Shown piece after piece: positions 29,031 to 29,840 of a DNA stretch of 29,840 nt. The position numbers and the translations under genes were made by a program. The stretch is from positions 1 to 29,840 of IMG/VR virus record IMGVR_UViG_3300044996_000836; one strand, given 5' to 3'. Source of the stretch: a virus. How positions within the stretch are numbered: the first letter of the stretch is position 1; the number at the start of each line of letters is the position of its first letter. The notes under the pieces were generated by a model. It did not search any database, had not been told where the DNA came from, and saw nothing but the letters and a program-made list of their open reading frames with translations.

Positions 29031-29086
29031 GCCTGTTTCACAAGTCGCAGAGTGGATCGAAGGCCGGCCGCGGGCCGGTAAGGTGA
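29027..29086 (+). CDS. 19-codon ORF overlapping late promoter D
   Basis: MSLFHKSQSGSKAGRGPVR, starting with an ATGA overlap on the tail-tip gene and ending 4 nt before the next gene. Its DNA is also the promoter copy D, so the ORF may be only a by-product, or it may let ribosomes cross the promoter region. No sign of a folded protein. Confidence 0.3.
   Translation: MSLFHKSQSGSKAGRGPVR
29035..29084 (+). promoter_or_regulatory. Leaderless late promoter, copy D (last tail gene)
   Basis: GTTTCACAAGTCGCAG (29035-29050) matches the 16-nt motif at GTTTCAnAAnnCGCA; TAAGGT (29079-29084) lies 28 nt downstream, and the ATG of the next gene follows after 6 nt. A diverged copy, one base shorter in each interval, which suggests lower strength. 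Confidence 0.52.
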
Positions 29087-29090
29087 CGCC

Positions 29091-29840
29091 ATGTTCGACG
29101 CCAGCCTCTACATCGATGTCGACCGCCCTGGAGGCCAGCCGTGCCTGCTCGACGGGAAGGCCTCGGCCGCGATCCAGGCCGAGCCGACAATGGCCCAGGC
29201 GGACGAGTTCCTGCTCAAGCTCTTCTTCCGCCGGCGCGGCGTCGCAGGAACGAACTCAACGGCGGTTCAACTCGACGCTGGCGCGGTGGTCATCCTGGCG
29301 GCGAAGCACGTCGACGAACTTGGCTCGGAGACACTGCTCTTCTCGGAAGCCGGCTTCACGAAGGAGGGGACAGGCGACGACCTGCACTACGAAGCCGTGC
29401 TCAGCCTGAACACGGATGAGCTCACGGCCAAGATCGGCAACAACAAGACCATTCCGGTCCGCATCGACGTGGAGGTGCAGAACGCCGGCAACACGAGGCG
29501 CCTGACCTACCAGTTCGACCTGACCGTCTCGCACCAGGTCTACGGCGGCGAGGCCGACCCTACGCCCGGCACGCCCCCGTATCCCCACCCGGACCTGATC
29601 GTCCAGAAGATCCGCGGGACGGTCGATCTGGCCGACGACGAGGACGAGGTCGAAGTGACCGGGCTCGGGCTCGACGAGGCCCCCGCGCAGGTCCTGCTGA
29701 CCATCCGCAAGCCCTCCGCGGCGGCCCCGCTGATCGTCTGCGGTCTGGTCGGCGACCCCACCGATGACGGCTTCACGGTTGCCCTGTCGGCCGAGCCCGG
29801 CATCGAAGGTTACAAGCTCGACTACCTGGTGATTCCATGA
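29091..29840 (+). CDS. Tail/baseplate protein, two beta domains
   Basis: 249 aa, ending on the last base of the window. Beta-rich throughout: first domain 'YIDVDRPGGQPCLLDGKASAAIQAEPTMAQADEFLLKLFFRRRG' and 'DDLHYEAVLSLNTDEL' in segments, then a Pro-rich linker ('PTPGTPPYPHPD') and a second, acidic domain. Proteins with such a start occur as upper baseplate or fibre-attachment parts, but I cannot assign the family. It has no ribosome binding site and is predicted to be read from a leaderless mRNA starting at promoter D. Confidence 0.6.
   Translation: MFDASLYIDVDRPGGQPCLLDGKASAAIQAEPTMAQADEFLLKLFFRRRGVAGTNSTAVQLDAGAVVILAAKHVDELGSETLLFSEAGFTKEGTGDDLHYEAVLSLNTDELTAKIGNNKTIPVRIDVEVQNAGNTRRLTYQFDLTVSHQVYGGEADPTPGTPPYPHPDLIVQKIRGTVDLADDEDEVEVTGLGLDEAPAQVLLTIRKPSAAAPLIVCGLVGDPTDDGFTVALSAEPGIEGYKLDYLVIP

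Noticed and set aside
1-29840. Phage ends (attL/attR), host flanking genes, tRNAs, rRNAs, CRISPR arrays, insertion sequences
   Set aside because: Looked for and not seen. Every stretch is covered by phage-like genes, the only gap above 100 nt being 5188-5342.

Overview
The window is the inside of a Mu-like (transposable, tailed) bacteriophage or prophage with very GC-rich DNA. The evidence is a Mu-type set of genes: a DDE transposase followed by a MuB-type ATPase, a Gam end-binding protein, a DUF3486/gp27 small terminase, gp28-type large terminase, DUF935/gp29 portal, MuF/gp30, gpG morphogenesis protein, gpI-type protease with a nested scaffold start, gpT-type capsid, gp36 (DUF1320), frameshifted tail chaperone and tape measure. 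No host gene, rRNA, tRNA, CRISPR or phage end (att) is visible. The window opens inside the portal gene and closes exactly on a stop codon, so the phage continues on both sides. The host cannot be named. Shine-Dalgarno sites such as AGGAGG, high GC and a 'GFTLxxLL' prepilin-like leader would suit a PVC-type or similar Gram-negative bacterium, but this is weak evidence.

Layout. (1) 1-5187, minus strand: a lysis/packaging operon running from a coiled-coil membrane protein (4753-5187) through a permuted NlpC/P60 protein, a lipoprotein, an HExxH protein, small proteins, small and large terminase and the portal, leaving the window at the left. (2) 5188-5342: a regulatory spacer with two copies of a 16-nt motif and a terminator. 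(3) 5343-6917, minus: a three-gene cassette of visibly lower GC ending in an HNH nuclease, looking like an acquired 'moron'. (4) 6976-10184, minus: repressor, two membrane proteins and a methyltransferase fused to an Mrr-like nuclease domain, i.e. a lysogeny operon with probable exclusion or defence genes. (5) 10178-19007, plus: the early operon, starting from a TTGACA-N17-TAGAAC promoter, with a Ner-like protein, ParB-domain protein, transposase helper, transposase, MuB, Gam, many small coupled genes, a minimal polymerase-X protein and a candidate late activator. (6) 19011-29840, plus: head and tail genes.

How it works together. The divergent repressor/Ner promoter region (10178-10214) is the lysis-lysogeny switch. 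Early genes drive replicative transposition. Late genes seem to be driven from a repeated, previously unnamed promoter type: GTTTCAnAACCCGCAC (or a close variant), then about 29 nt later a TAnnnT -10 box, then 6-7 nt later the start codon itself, so the mRNAs would be leaderless. It occurs before the leftward lysis/packaging operon, before the protease/capsid block and before the last tail gene. The absence of a -35 box suggests a phage activator; the 145-aa product at 18570-19007 is the best-placed candidate.

Most notable: the leaderless late-promoter family, the HNH three-gene cassette, the methyltransferase-nuclease fusion in the repressor operon, an ASFV-like minimal PolX, a MuF-metallopeptidase fusion followed by a possible immunity gene, and a capsid-adjacent protein with a type IV prepilin-like N-terminus. 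The packaging genes and the remaining head genes, contiguous in Mu, are here split into two opposite arms.
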